Shown: positions 15,248 to 22,953 of the stretch, piece after piece | Layout: every line of letters starts with the position of its first letter | Numbering within the stretch: the first letter of the stretch is position 1 | The notes under the pieces: model-generated | Databases searched by the model: none | Told to the model about the DNA's origin: nothing | The model's input: the letters and a program-made list of their open reading frames with translations, nothing else | Translations under genes and position numbers: made by a program | Assembly: GCF_018614415.1 (NCBI RefSeq) | Contig: NZ_JAGGOO010000067.1 | Location: forward strand, 1-40,701 | DNA from: Streptomyces sp. ISL-12 | GTDB taxonomy: Bacteria > Actinomycetota > Actinomycetes > Streptomycetales > Streptomycetaceae | DNA: 40,701 nucleotides | Reading direction: 5' to 3'

Positions 15248-16795
15248 ATGAAGGGCATGCTGCTCGCCCGGCTGGCCCGTGTGTCCCAGGAGGTCGCCGC
15301 CACCTCGGCGCGGTCCCGCAAGACGGCCCTGCTCGCCGAGTTGTTCCGGGAGGCGGAGGCGTCGGACGTGCCGGTCGTCATCCCCTACCTCGCGGGACGG
15401 CTGCCGCAGGGCCGGATCGGCGTCGGCTGGAAGGTGCTGGGCCGGCGCGTCGAGCCGGCCCCCGGACCGACCCTCACCGTGCGCGAGGTGGACGCCCGGC
15501 TCACCCGCCTCGCCGCCGTGTCCGGCCCCGGATCGCAGACCGAGCGCACCCGGCTGGTCGCGGAGCTGATGGGCGCCGCCACCGAGGACGAGCAGCGCTT
15601 CCTGCTCGGGCTGCTCACCGGCGAGGTCCGGCAGGGCGCGCTGGACGCGGTCGCCGTGGAGGGCCTGGCCCGGGCCACCGGGGCGGACCCGGCGGACGTA
15701 CGGCGGGCGGTGATGCTCGCGGGGTCGTTGCAGGCGGTGGCCGAGGCGCTGCTCGCCGGCGGCCCCGAGGCGCTGGGCCGCTTCCGGCTCACCGTCGGCC
15801 GTCCGGTGCTGCCGATGCTGGCGCACAGCGCCTCCTCGGTGGCGGAGGCGGTCGGCAAGCTCGGCTCCTGCGCGGTCGAGGAGAAACTCGACGGCATCCG
15901 GGTGCAGGTCCACCGCGACGGCACCGACGTACGGCTGTACACCCGCACCCTGGACGACATCACCGACCGGCTGCCCGAGGTGACCGCGGCGGCGCTGGAG
16001 CTGCCCGGCGAGCGGTTCGTGCTGGACGGCGAGGTCATCTCCTTCGGTCCCGACGGGCGCCCCCGCTCCTTCCAGGAGACCGCCGGGCGTGTCGGCTCCC
16101 GTACGGACATCGCCGCGGCCTCCCGGGCGGTGCCCGTCTCCCCCGTCTTCTTCGACGCCCTGCTGGTCGACGGCCGCGACCTGCTCGACCTGCCGCTGGC
16201 CGAGCGGCACGCGGAGCTGGCGCGGCTGGTCCCGGAGCCGATGCGGGTGCGGCGCACCCTGATGACGGAGGAGGACGACGTGAAGACCGCGGAGGACTTC
16301 CTCGCCGGGACCCTCGCCCGCGGTCACGAGGGCGTCGTGGTCAAGGGGCTGGACGCCGCCTACAGCGCCGGGCGGCGCGGCGCGTCCTGGCTGAAGGTGA
16401 AGCCCGTGCACACCCTCGACCTGGTGGTCCTGGCCGCCGAGTGGGGCCACGGCCGGCGCACCGGCAAGCTCTCCAACCTGCACCTGGGCGCCCGCGCCGC
16501 CGACGGCTCCTTCACCATGCTCGGCAAGACCTTCAAGGGCATGACGGACGCGATGCTGACCTGGCAGACCGGGCACCTCACCGGGCTCGCCGTGGCCGAA
16601 CATCCCTGGGGCGTGACCGTACGCCCCGAACTGGTCGTCGAGATCGCCTACGACGGCCTCCAGCGCTCCACCCGCTACCCGGCCGGCGTCACCCTCCGCT
16701 TCGCCCGCGTGGTCCGCTACCGCGAGGACAAGCGCCCCGAGGACGCGGACACGGTGGAGACGCTGCTCGCCGCGCATCCGCAGGTCGCGCCGTGA
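15248..16795 (+). CDS. ligB: ATP-dependent DNA ligase (LigB-like)
   Basis: The 515-residue protein has an N-terminal DNA-binding domain (about 1-180), an adenylation domain with the nucleotidyltransferase motif EEKLDGIRV (Lys213 is the likely AMP-accepting residue), FVLDGEVISF, VFFDALLVDG, EGVVVKG and WLKVKP, and a C-terminal OB domain. This is the archaeal/eukaryal-like arrangement of mycobacterial LigB, distinct from the NAD-dependent LigA that replicates the chromosome. An accessory role in DNA repair is expected. The start is not certain: ATG 15248 lacks a ribosome binding site, and ATG 15257 (MLLARLARV) is an alternative matching homologues' length. Its stop overlaps the NUDIX gene start. 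Confidence 0.92.
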   Translation: MKGMLLARLARVSQEVAATSARSRKTALLAELFREAEASDVPVVIPYLAGRLPQGRIGVGWKVLGRRVEPAPGPTLTVREVDARLTRLAAVSGPGSQTERTRLVAELMGAATEDEQRFLLGLLTGEVRQGALDAVAVEGLARATGADPADVRRAVMLAGSLQAVAEALLAGGPEALGRFRLTVGRPVLPMLAHSASSVAEAVGKLGSCAVEEKLDGIRVQVHRDGTDVRLYTRTLDDITDRLPEVTAAALELPGERFVLDGEVISFGPDGRPRSFQETAGRVGSRTDIAAASRAVPVSPVFFDALLVDGRDLLDLPLAERHAELARLVPEPMRVRRTLMTEEDDVKTAEDFLAGTLARGHEGVVVKGLDAAYSAGRRGASWLKVKPVHTLDLVVLAAEWGHGRRTGKLSNLHLGARAADGSFTMLGKTFKGMTDAMLTWQTGHLTGLAVAEHPWGVTVRPELVVEIAYDGLQRSTRYPAGVTLRFARVVRYREDKRPEDADTVETLLAAHPQVAP

Positions 16796-17253
16796 AGCGC
16801 AGCGCGGGTCTGCTGCTGTACCGCCGGACCGGCGCGGACCTGGAGGTCCTCCTCGGCCACATGGGCGGCCCCTTCTTCGCCCGGCGCGACCAGGGCGCCT
16901 GGACGGTGCCGAAGGGCGAGTACGAGGAGGACGAGCCGGCCTGGGACGCGGCCCGGCGCGAGTTCCAGGAGGAGCTGGGGCTGCCTCCGCCGGAGGGCGA
17001 CGGGGCCGTCCCGCTGGGCGAGGTCCGCCAGTCCGGCGGCAAGCTGGTCACGGTCTGGACGGTCGAGGCCGACCTCGACCCGGCGACGGTCGTGCCCGGC
17101 ACCTTCCGCATGGAGTGGCCGCCGCGGTCGGGACGGGAACAGGAGTTCCCGGAACTGGACCGGGTGGCCTGGCTGCCCCTGGACCGGGCGCGCGAGGTGA
17201 TCGTCACGGCCCAGCGGGCGTTTCTCGACCGCCTGGCGGAGCACTCGGGCTGA
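16792..17253 (+). CDS. NUDIX hydrolase, coupled to DNA ligase
   Basis: This 153-residue protein has a perfect NUDIX box at residues 42-64 (G42, E48, REFQEE at 56-61, G63), where the glutamates bind the metal. Expected activity is hydrolysis of a nucleoside diphosphate linked to another group; the substrate cannot be read from the box. The GTG start overlaps the ligase stop as GTGA, so it is translationally coupled to ligB. I recall this ligase-NUDIX neighbourhood in other Streptomyces. Coupling suggests work on a ligase-related nucleotide or on pool cleansing, which is inference. Confidence 0.9.
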   Translation: MKRSAGLLLYRRTGADLEVLLGHMGGPFFARRDQGAWTVPKGEYEEDEPAWDAARREFQEELGLPPPEGDGAVPLGEVRQSGGKLVTVWTVEADLDPATVVPGTFRMEWPPRSGREQEFPELDRVAWLPLDRAREVIVTAQRAFLDRLAEHSG

Positions 17254-17317
17254 CGAGGCGCCCTCGCGGCGCGGCGCCCCGCGCCCGGTGCGCGGAAGAA
17301 CGACAGGGAGGTCGGCC

Positions 17318-18703
17318 ATGCCCATCGCGACGGTGAACCCGGCGAACGGCGAGACGGTCAGGACGTACGAGGCGATGGGCGAGGAGGAGACCGAGCGCCG
17401 GCTCCAGCTCGCCGAGGCCACCTTCCGTACGTACCGGACGACGAGGTTCGACGAGCGGGCCCGGCTGATGCACCGGGCCGCCGACCTCCTGGAGGCCGAC
17501 CAGGACGAGATCGGCCGGGTCGTCACCACCGAGATGGGCAAGCCCGTCAGGCAGGCCCGCGCGGAGGCGGCCAAGTGCGCCAAGGCGATGCGCTGGTACG
17601 CCGACCGCGCGGCCGCGCTGCTCGCCGACGAGGAGCCCGACGGGGCGGACGTGAAGGACTCCGGGGCCTCACGGGCGCTGGTGCGCTACCGGCCGCTCGG
17701 CCCGGTGCTCGCCGTGATGCCCTGGAACTTCCCCCTCTGGCAGGTGATCCGGTTCGCCGCGCCCGCGCTGATGGCGGGCAACGTCGGCCTGCTCAAGCAC
17801 GCCTCGAACGTGCCGCAGACAGCCCTCTACCTGGAGGACCTCTTCCACCGCGCGGGCTTCCCCGAGGGCTGCTTCCAGACCCTGCTGATCGGCTCGGCGG
17901 CCGTCGACGACATCCTGCGCGACGAGCGCGTGAAGGCCGCCACCCTCACCGGCAGTGAGCCCGCCGGCCGCGCGGTGGCCTCCACCGCCGGGGAGATGAT
18001 CAAGAAGACGGTGCTGGAACTGGGCGGCAGCGACCCGTTCGTCGTGATGCCGTCCGCGGACCTCGACCGGGCCGCCGAGGTCGCGGTGACCGCGCGGGCG
18101 CAGAACGCGGGGCAGTCCTGCATCGCCGCCAAGCGGTTCATCGTGCACACGGACGTCTACGACGCCTTCGCGGAGCGTTTCGTGGCCGGCATGAAGGCGC
18201 TCAAGGTCGGCGACCCGATGGACGAGGACACCGACGTCGGGCCGCTCTCCAGCGAGCGCGGCGTGACCGACCTGGTGGAGCTGGTGGAGGACGCGGTGCG
18301 CGGCGGTGCCACGGTGCTGTGCGGCGGCGAACGCCCCGACGGGCCCGGCTGGTACTACCCGCCGACCGTGCTGGCCGGCATCGGCCGCGAGATGCGCATC
18401 CACCGCGAGGAGGCCTTCGGCCCGGTCGCCACGCTGTACCGCGCGGCCGACCTGGACGAGGCGGTGCTGATCGCCAACGACACCGACTTCGGCCTCAGTT
18501 CGAACGTGTGGACCCGCGACGACGCGGACGTCGACCGGTTCGTACGGGATCTGGAGGCGGGCGGCGTCTACGTCAACGGGATGACGGCCTCGCACCCGGC
18601 GTTCCCGTTCGGCGGCGTCAAGCGGTCGGGTTACGGGCGTGAGCTGTCCGGGCACGGAATCCGGGAGTTCTGCAACATCACCACCGTATGGCACGGAGCG
18701 TGA
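17318..18703 (+). CDS. gabD: NAD(P)-dependent succinate-semialdehyde dehydrogenase family
   Basis: This 461-residue aldehyde dehydrogenase has PWNF (Asn137), the general base Glu234 in LELGGSDPFVV and the catalytic Cys268 in NAGQSCIAAKR, with the C-terminal PFGGVKRSGYGRELSGHGIREF. The sequence belongs to the GabD1 group, which oxidises succinate semialdehyde to succinate and feeds the TCA cycle, usually preferring NADP. Other short aldehydes are possible. The ATG at 17318 follows AGGGAGG at a standard distance; an earlier in-frame ATG at 17288 has none. It sits 64 bases after the NUDIX gene, possibly in the same transcript, but no GABA transaminase is nearby. Confidence 0.85.
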   Translation: MPIATVNPANGETVRTYEAMGEEETERRLQLAEATFRTYRTTRFDERARLMHRAADLLEADQDEIGRVVTTEMGKPVRQARAEAAKCAKAMRWYADRAAALLADEEPDGADVKDSGASRALVRYRPLGPVLAVMPWNFPLWQVIRFAAPALMAGNVGLLKHASNVPQTALYLEDLFHRAGFPEGCFQTLLIGSAAVDDILRDERVKAATLTGSEPAGRAVASTAGEMIKKTVLELGGSDPFVVMPSADLDRAAEVAVTARAQNAGQSCIAAKRFIVHTDVYDAFAERFVAGMKALKVGDPMDEDTDVGPLSSERGVTDLVELVEDAVRGGATVLCGGERPDGPGWYYPPTVLAGIGREMRIHREEAFGPVATLYRAADLDEAVLIANDTDFGLSSNVWTRDDADVDRFVRDLEAGGVYVNGMTASHPAFPFGGVKRSGYGRELSGHGIREFCNITTVWHGA

Positions 18704-18729
18704 GCCTTCCGCGACTACGATCCTTTTCT

Positions 18730-18969
18730 GTGACCCGCGAAGTGACTCTTCCCCTGATCGTCGACGACCGCGGCACCCTGCAGGTGGCCGCGGCCGACGT
18801 GAGCAAGCTGCTGCGCACGATGGGCGGACGGTGGCTGCGCCTGGTGGAGACCGGGGAGAGCGGCCGGCTGGACGAGGACACCGTGGCGGCCCTCACCATC
18901 GAGCTGGCCAAGCTGGCCGACCGGATCGACGTGGCCTGCATCGCGCACAGCAGCGGTCAGTCGTCCTGA
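18730..18969 (+). CDS. Small conserved protein, DUF6213-like
   Basis: This 79-residue soluble protein reads VTREVTLPLIVDDRGTLQVAAAD and then LLRTMGGRWLRLVETGESGRLDEDTVAALTIELAKLADRIDVACI. From memory this is the DUF6213 family found in Streptomyces; no function is known. The GTG at 18730 is preferred over ATG 18688, which lies inside the end of the dehydrogenase gene. No Shine-Dalgarno is visible, and TACGAT (18716-18721) sits 8 bases upstream of the GTG, which could make it a leaderless transcript. Its end overlaps the convergent TenA-like gene by 13 bases. Confidence 0.75.
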   Translation: MTREVTLPLIVDDRGTLQVAAADVSKLLRTMGGRWLRLVETGESGRLDEDTVAALTIELAKLADRIDVACIAHSSGQSS

Positions 18970-19643
18970 CCGCCCCGGGGGTGCTCCAGCTCCCACAGGC
19001 TGTCCCAGAACATCGCCTCGTACGCCTGGAGCAGCCGTCCGTAGCGGTGTACGAGGTCCTCGTTCAGGTGGCCGCCGTCCAGTCCGGCCTGCACGGCGGC
19101 CGTCGCCCTGTGCTCCAGGCCGGGATCGGGTTCGGCGAAGAAGTCGAAGAAGGCGCAGGCCTGGTCGGTGAAGCCGTGGTGGCGGCGCAGGGCGCCGGCG
19201 ATGGTCGCGCAGTAGCCGCCCCAGGCGGAGAAGTTGGCGTGCACGGCGAGCACCGTCTCGGCGGGTGAGCCGTTCAGCGCGAGCCAGGCCACGTAGGCGG
19301 GGTAGGCCTGGCAGCCAGGCAGCGGCTCATGGGCCACCGACCGGGACTCCCCCACGCCGCAGGCCGCGGCGAACGCCTCCAGTTTCCGGGCGGCGACGGC
19401 CTCCCCCTCGGCGAGCGCGGAGAAGTAGGCGGCGACGGGCGGGGTGTCGTCCGCGCGGTGCGCGAGGTACTCGAAGGCCCTGCGGTCGGCGGCGATCACC
19501 CACCTCTGCTCCAGCGCCAGCGCGGCGAGCGTGTCCCCGCTCACCGCGCCCCGCGCCACCAGCGGCACGAACCGGTTGGCCCGGGGGTCGGGGGCCAGCT
19601 TCCCGGTGGTGGTCTCCAGCAGGTTCCGTGCCGTCGGTGCCAT
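18957..19643 (-). CDS. TenA/THI-4-like family protein
   Basis: This 228-residue all-helical protein of the heme-oxygenase-like/TenA fold shows LETTTGKLAPDPRANRFVPLV, ALEQRWVIAADRRAFEYLAHRA, a central YVAWLALNGSPAETVLAVHANFSAWGGYCATIAGALR and the C-terminal ATAAVQAGLDGGHLNEDLVHRYGRLLQAYEAMFWDSLWELE. TenA proteins include thiaminase II and related hydrolases and were once labelled transcriptional regulators. The usual TenA catalytic Cys is not clearly placed here, so activity is uncertain. The ATG at 19643 follows a GGAGAGGGAG site. It is divergent from rppA, so it may share control with the pigment operon, but a biosynthetic link is not demonstrated. Confidence 0.75.
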   Translation of the reverse strand: MAPTARNLLETTTGKLAPDPRANRFVPLVARGAVSGDTLAALALEQRWVIAADRRAFEYLAHRADDTPPVAAYFSALAEGEAVAARKLEAFAAACGVGESRSVAHEPLPGCQAYPAYVAWLALNGSPAETVLAVHANFSAWGGYCATIAGALRRHHGFTDQACAFFDFFAEPDPGLEHRATAAVQAGLDGGHLNEDLVHRYGRLLQAYEAMFWDSLWELEHPRGGQDD

Positions 19644-19741
19644 CGTCTTCTCCCTCTCCTCGGCCGCGCCGCGCTCCCAGGGTCCCCGAGACGGAGTAAC
19701 TCCGCGAGAGAACGGCGTCCCGCCGGGTGATCGTGGATGAA

Positions 19742-19755
19742 CACCCCTAGAGGTG
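19742..19755. promoter_or_regulatory. CTAG-centred palindrome upstream of rppA
   Basis: CACCCCTAGAGGTG matches its own reverse complement at 12 of 14 positions. It lies 58 bases before the rppA start and 98 bases before the divergent TenA-like start. A second short palindrome, GGAGT-A-ACTCC, lies at 19693-19703. The size fits a MarR- or TetR-type dimer site. No regulator gene is adjacent. Confidence 0.4.
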
Positions 19756-19813
19756 AACCACTTTCTGACCGGGGGGCGCAAGGCCGCCCGGGAGGCGAAA
19801 GCAGGCACGGTTC

Positions 19814-20890
19814 ATGGCGACTTTGTGCAGACCCTCGGTGTCCGTACCGGAGCACGTGATCACGATGGAGGAGACGCTCGCGCTGGCACGTGAGCGCCAC
19901 GCGGACCACCCCCAGCTGCCGTTGGCCCTCCGGCTGATCGAGAACACCGGCGTGCGTACCCGGCACATCGTGCAGCCCATCGAGGAGACCCTGAAGCACC
20001 CCGGTTTCGAGGACCGGAACAAGCTCTACGAGGCCGAGGCCAAGCGGCGCGTCCCCGCGGTGATCCAGCGTGCGCTGGACGACGCGGAGGTGCTGCCCAC
20101 CGACATCGACGTGATCATCTACGTCTCCTGCACGGGCTTCATGATGCCCTCGCTCACCGCGTGGCTGATCAACGAGATGGGCTTCGACAGCACCACCCGG
20201 CAGATACCGATAGCGCAGCTGGGCTGTGCGGCCGGCGGCGCGGCGATCAACCGGGCCCACGACTTCTGCACGGCCTACCCCGAGGCCAACGCGCTGATCG
20301 TGGCCTGCGAGTTCTGCTCGCTGTGCTACCAGCCCACCGACATCGGCGTCGGCTCCCTGCTCTCCAACGGCCTCTTCGGCGACGGCATCGCCGCCGCGGT
20401 GGTCCGCGGCCAGGGCGGCACCGGCGTACGCCTGGAGCGCAACGGCTCGTACCTGATCCCGAAGACCGAAGAGTGGATCATGTACGACGTGAAGGCCACC
20501 GGCTTCCACTTCCTGCTGGACAAGCGGGTGCCGGCCACCATGGAGCCGCTGGCGCCGGCGCTGGTGCAACTGGCTCGCGACCACGGCTGGGACGCCACCG
20601 ACCTCGACTTCTACATCGTGCACGCGGGCGGACCGCGCATCCTGGACGACCTGAGCAAGTTCCTCCAGGTCGAACCCCACGCGTTCCGCTTCAGCAGGGC
20701 CACGCTGACCGAGTACGGCAACATCGCCAGCGCCGTCGTCCTGGACGCGCTGCGCCGCCTCTTCGACGAGGGCGGCGCGGACAACCGGGCGCGCGGACTG
20801 CTGGCGGGCTTCGGGCCCGGCATCACCGCGGAGATGTCGCTGGGCCGCTGGCGGACCGCGGACGAGACCCAGGGCGTGAGACGAACGTGA
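19814..20890 (+). CDS. rppA: Type III polyketide synthase, 1,3,6,8-tetrahydroxynaphthalene synthase
   Basis: The 358-residue chalcone-synthase-like protein condenses five malonyl-CoA into THN, precursor of flaviolin and related red-brown pigments. The catalytic triad is visible at the positions known for RppA: Cys138 (QLGCAAGG), His270 (YIVHAGGP) and Asn303 (TEYGNIAS). Cys106 (YVSCTGF), characteristic of THN synthases, is also present. The GFGPGITAEMS loop near the C-terminus is the family signature. The stop overlaps the GTG of the P450 gene by 4 bases (GTGA), so the two are coupled. A weak AGG precedes the ATG. A CTAG-centred palindrome upstream may be the operator. Confidence 0.96.
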   Translation: MATLCRPSVSVPEHVITMEETLALARERHADHPQLPLALRLIENTGVRTRHIVQPIEETLKHPGFEDRNKLYEAEAKRRVPAVIQRALDDAEVLPTDIDVIIYVSCTGFMMPSLTAWLINEMGFDSTTRQIPIAQLGCAAGGAAINRAHDFCTAYPEANALIVACEFCSLCYQPTDIGVGSLLSNGLFGDGIAAAVVRGQGGTGVRLERNGSYLIPKTEEWIMYDVKATGFHFLLDKRVPATMEPLAPALVQLARDHGWDATDLDFYIVHAGGPRILDDLSKFLQVEPHAFRFSRATLTEYGNIASAVVLDALRRLFDEGGADNRARGLLAGFGPGITAEMSLGRWRTADETQGVRRT

Positions 20891-22101
20891 GCGAAGAGAC
20901 GATTCCCCGGACCGCCCCGCCCGTGCGGGACTGGCCGGTCCCGGACCTGCCCGGCACCGACTTCGACCCGGTGCTGCGCGAGCTGATGGCCGAGGGGCCG
21001 GTCACCCGGATCTCGCTGCCCAACGGCGAGGGCTGGGCCTGGCTGGTGACCCGCTACGACGACGTGCGGATGGTCACCAACGACCCCCGGTTCGGCCGTG
21101 AGGCGGTGATGGACCGGCCGGTGACCCGGCTGGCCCCGCACTTCATCCCGGCCCGCGGCGCGGTCGGCTTCCTCGATCCGCCGGACCACACCCGGCTGCG
21201 CCGCTCGGTGGCGGCGGCGTTCACCGCGCGGGGCGTGGAGCGCGTCCGGGACCGGGCCCGCGGGCTGCTGGACGAGCTGATCGACGCCATGCTGGCGCAG
21301 GGGCCGCCCGCCGATCTCACCGAGGCGGTGCTCAGCCCCTTCCCCATCGCGGTGATCTGCGAGCTGATGGGCGTCCCGGCCGCCGACCGGCACAGCATGC
21401 ACACCTGGACCCAGCTGATCCTGTCCTCCTCGCACGGCGCCGACGTCAGCGAGCGCGCCAAGCAGGAGATGGGCGCCTACTTCGCCGACCTGATCGGACT
21501 GCGGGAGAACAGCTCCGGCGAGGACGTGGCGTCGCTGCTGGGCGCGGCCGTGGGACGCGAGGAGATCACGCTCCAGGAGGCGGTGGGGCTCGCGGTGCTG
21601 CTGCAGATCGGCGGCGAGGCGGTCACCAACAACAGCGGGCAGCTGTTCTTCACCCTGCTGACCCGTCCCGACCTGGCCGAACGGCTGCGCGCGGAGCCGG
21701 ACATCCGCCCTCTGGGCATCGACGAGCTGCTGCGCTGGATTCCCCATCGCAACGCTGTCGGGCTGTCCCGGATCGCCCTGGAGGACGTGGAGATCCGGGG
21801 CGTGCCCATCCGGGCGGGCGACGCGATCTACGTCTCCTACCTGGCCGCCAACCGGGACCCCGAGGTCTTCCCCGACCCGGAGACCATCGACCTCACCCGC
21901 AGCCCCAACCCGCATGTGTCCTTCGGCTTCGGCCCGCACTACTGCCCGGGCGGCATGCTGGCCCGGCTGGAGTCGGAGTTGCTGGTCGACGCCCTGCTGG
22001 ACCGGGTGCCGGGGCTCCGGCTCGCGGTGGAGCCGGCGGAGGTGCCGTTCAAGAAGGGCGCGCTGATCCGCGGGCCCGAGGCCCTGCCGGTGACCTGGTG
22101 A
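20887..22101 (+). CDS. Cytochrome P450, CYP158A-type (flaviolin coupling)
   Basis: This 404-residue P450 has the heme-ligand motif FGFGPHYCPGG (Cys353), the ExxR pair Glu280/Arg283 and an I-helix reading IGGEAVTNN (241-249). The I-helix threonine that normally assists oxygen activation is replaced by Ala245, a known feature of CYP158A2, which couples flaviolin into dimers and trimers. Together with rppA upstream and the cupin downstream this reproduces the Streptomyces pigment operon. The enzyme needs ferredoxin and a reductase, neither of which is encoded here. The GTG start overlaps the rppA stop. Confidence 0.94.
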   Translation: MSEETIPRTAPPVRDWPVPDLPGTDFDPVLRELMAEGPVTRISLPNGEGWAWLVTRYDDVRMVTNDPRFGREAVMDRPVTRLAPHFIPARGAVGFLDPPDHTRLRRSVAAAFTARGVERVRDRARGLLDELIDAMLAQGPPADLTEAVLSPFPIAVICELMGVPAADRHSMHTWTQLILSSSHGADVSERAKQEMGAYFADLIGLRENSSGEDVASLLGAAVGREEITLQEAVGLAVLLQIGGEAVTNNSGQLFFTLLTRPDLAERLRAEPDIRPLGIDELLRWIPHRNAVGLSRIALEDVEIRGVPIRAGDAIYVSYLAANRDPEVFPDPETIDLTRSPNPHVSFGFGPHYCPGGMLARLESELLVDALLDRVPGLRLAVEPAEVPFKKGALIRGPEALPVTW

Positions 22102-22108
22102 GCGCTCG

Positions 22109-22630
22109 ATGACGGCGACCGAGGGACTGCTGGTACCGCCGGGGCACGGCCGGGTGGTCGAGGCCCCGGCCCAGCACGTGACCTTCAAGGTGACGGGTTC
22201 GCATTCGCGTATGGCGTCCACCTTCGAGGTGATCGTGCCGCCGGGTTTCGACGTCGGCGCCCATGTGCACACCCGCAGCGAGGAGTTGTTCTACGTCCTC
22301 GAAGGCGAGCTGGACGTGCTCGCCTTCGAGCCGCGCGTCCGTACGCCCGACAACTGGCAGCGCTGGGAGTCGAGCCGGGGCAGCCGGGTGGTCCGCGCCA
22401 CCCCGGGCACGGTCATCGTCGTACCGCCCGGCTGCCCGCACGCGTTCGCCAACCCGACGGACACCCCGGCGAAGATGTTCTTCCAGGCGAGCCCGCCGCC
22501 GGATCACGAACGCTACTTCGAGGAGCTGCTGGAGATCCTCCAGGACGGCGGCCCGCCGGACCACGAGGCGATCGAGGCGCTGCGGGCCAAGTACGACATC
22601 CAGCAGCTGACGCCGCTGCGCCACCGGTGA
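22109..22630 (+). CDS. Cupin-domain protein of the rppA operon
   Basis: This 173-residue single-domain cupin has a first motif GFDVGAHVHTRSEELFYVLEGELDV with His/His/Glu metal ligands and a second motif PGTVIVVPPGCPHAFANP with a His ligand. It follows the P450 by 7 bases and is the third gene of the conserved rppA-P450-cupin unit. Its role in pigment formation could be quinol oxidation (THN to flaviolin) or tailoring, but this is inference from context; THN also oxidises spontaneously. The perfect palindrome downstream probably ends the operon. Confidence 0.88.
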   Translation: MTATEGLLVPPGHGRVVEAPAQHVTFKVTGSHSRMASTFEVIVPPGFDVGAHVHTRSEELFYVLEGELDVLAFEPRVRTPDNWQRWESSRGSRVVRATPGTVIVVPPGCPHAFANPTDTPAKMFFQASPPPDHERYFEELLEILQDGGPPDHEAIEALRAKYDIQQLTPLRHR

Positions 22631-22953
22631 CCCCCACGCGCACCGTCCGGCAGCCACCCGGGCCGGCCCTGTCCGCCGCGGCGGACAGGGCCGGCCGGCG
22701 ACCGCCGCGGCGGCTCGGCGCTTCTCGCCGGACGGACGGAGCACACCGCACTTCCCGCGGTACGTCGGCATGCCCGGTCGCCCCGATCCTGGTTCCACCT
22801 GGTGGACGGGTGCTCACAGCGGACCAGGCCGGCCGCCGGCTGCTACGAGGCGCTCTCGCCGGCCCGACATCCTGGAGTACGTGGGCCGTCGAGTACGCGG
22901 ACCGTCCCGAGGCGCGGCAGGAACGGCGCGGATCCCACCCCCTCCCCCGCCAG
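22631..22953. other. Gene-free stretch between convergent operons
   Basis: This 323-bp gap separates the pigment operon from the convergent acyl-CoA dehydrogenase gene. It holds the 36-bp palindrome at 22661-22696. The rest (about 22700-22950) shows no convincing gene, ribosome binding site or repeat. It may contain the 3' end of an untranslated region or a decayed gene that I cannot identify. Confidence 0.6.
22661..22696. terminator. 36-bp perfect palindrome, bidirectional terminator
   Basis: Two 18-base arms (22661-22678 and 22679-22696; outer GGCCGGCC, inner GTCCGCCG) are perfect reverse complements with no loop. The hairpin begins 31 bases after the cupin stop. It has no T-run but is extremely stable and symmetrical, so it could stop transcripts from both sides. 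Confidence 0.7.

Noticed and set aside
13592..16777. 1061-codon open frame on the minus strand
   Set aside because: Only its last 191 codons (from ATG 14164) are the XRE-cupin gene. The upstream part is antisense to the flavoprotein and the ligase and results from GC-biased codon use.
19814..22630. Possible novel pigment biosynthetic cluster
   Set aside because: The rppA-P450-cupin arrangement is the well-known THN/flaviolin unit of Streptomyces. No additional tailoring genes are present.
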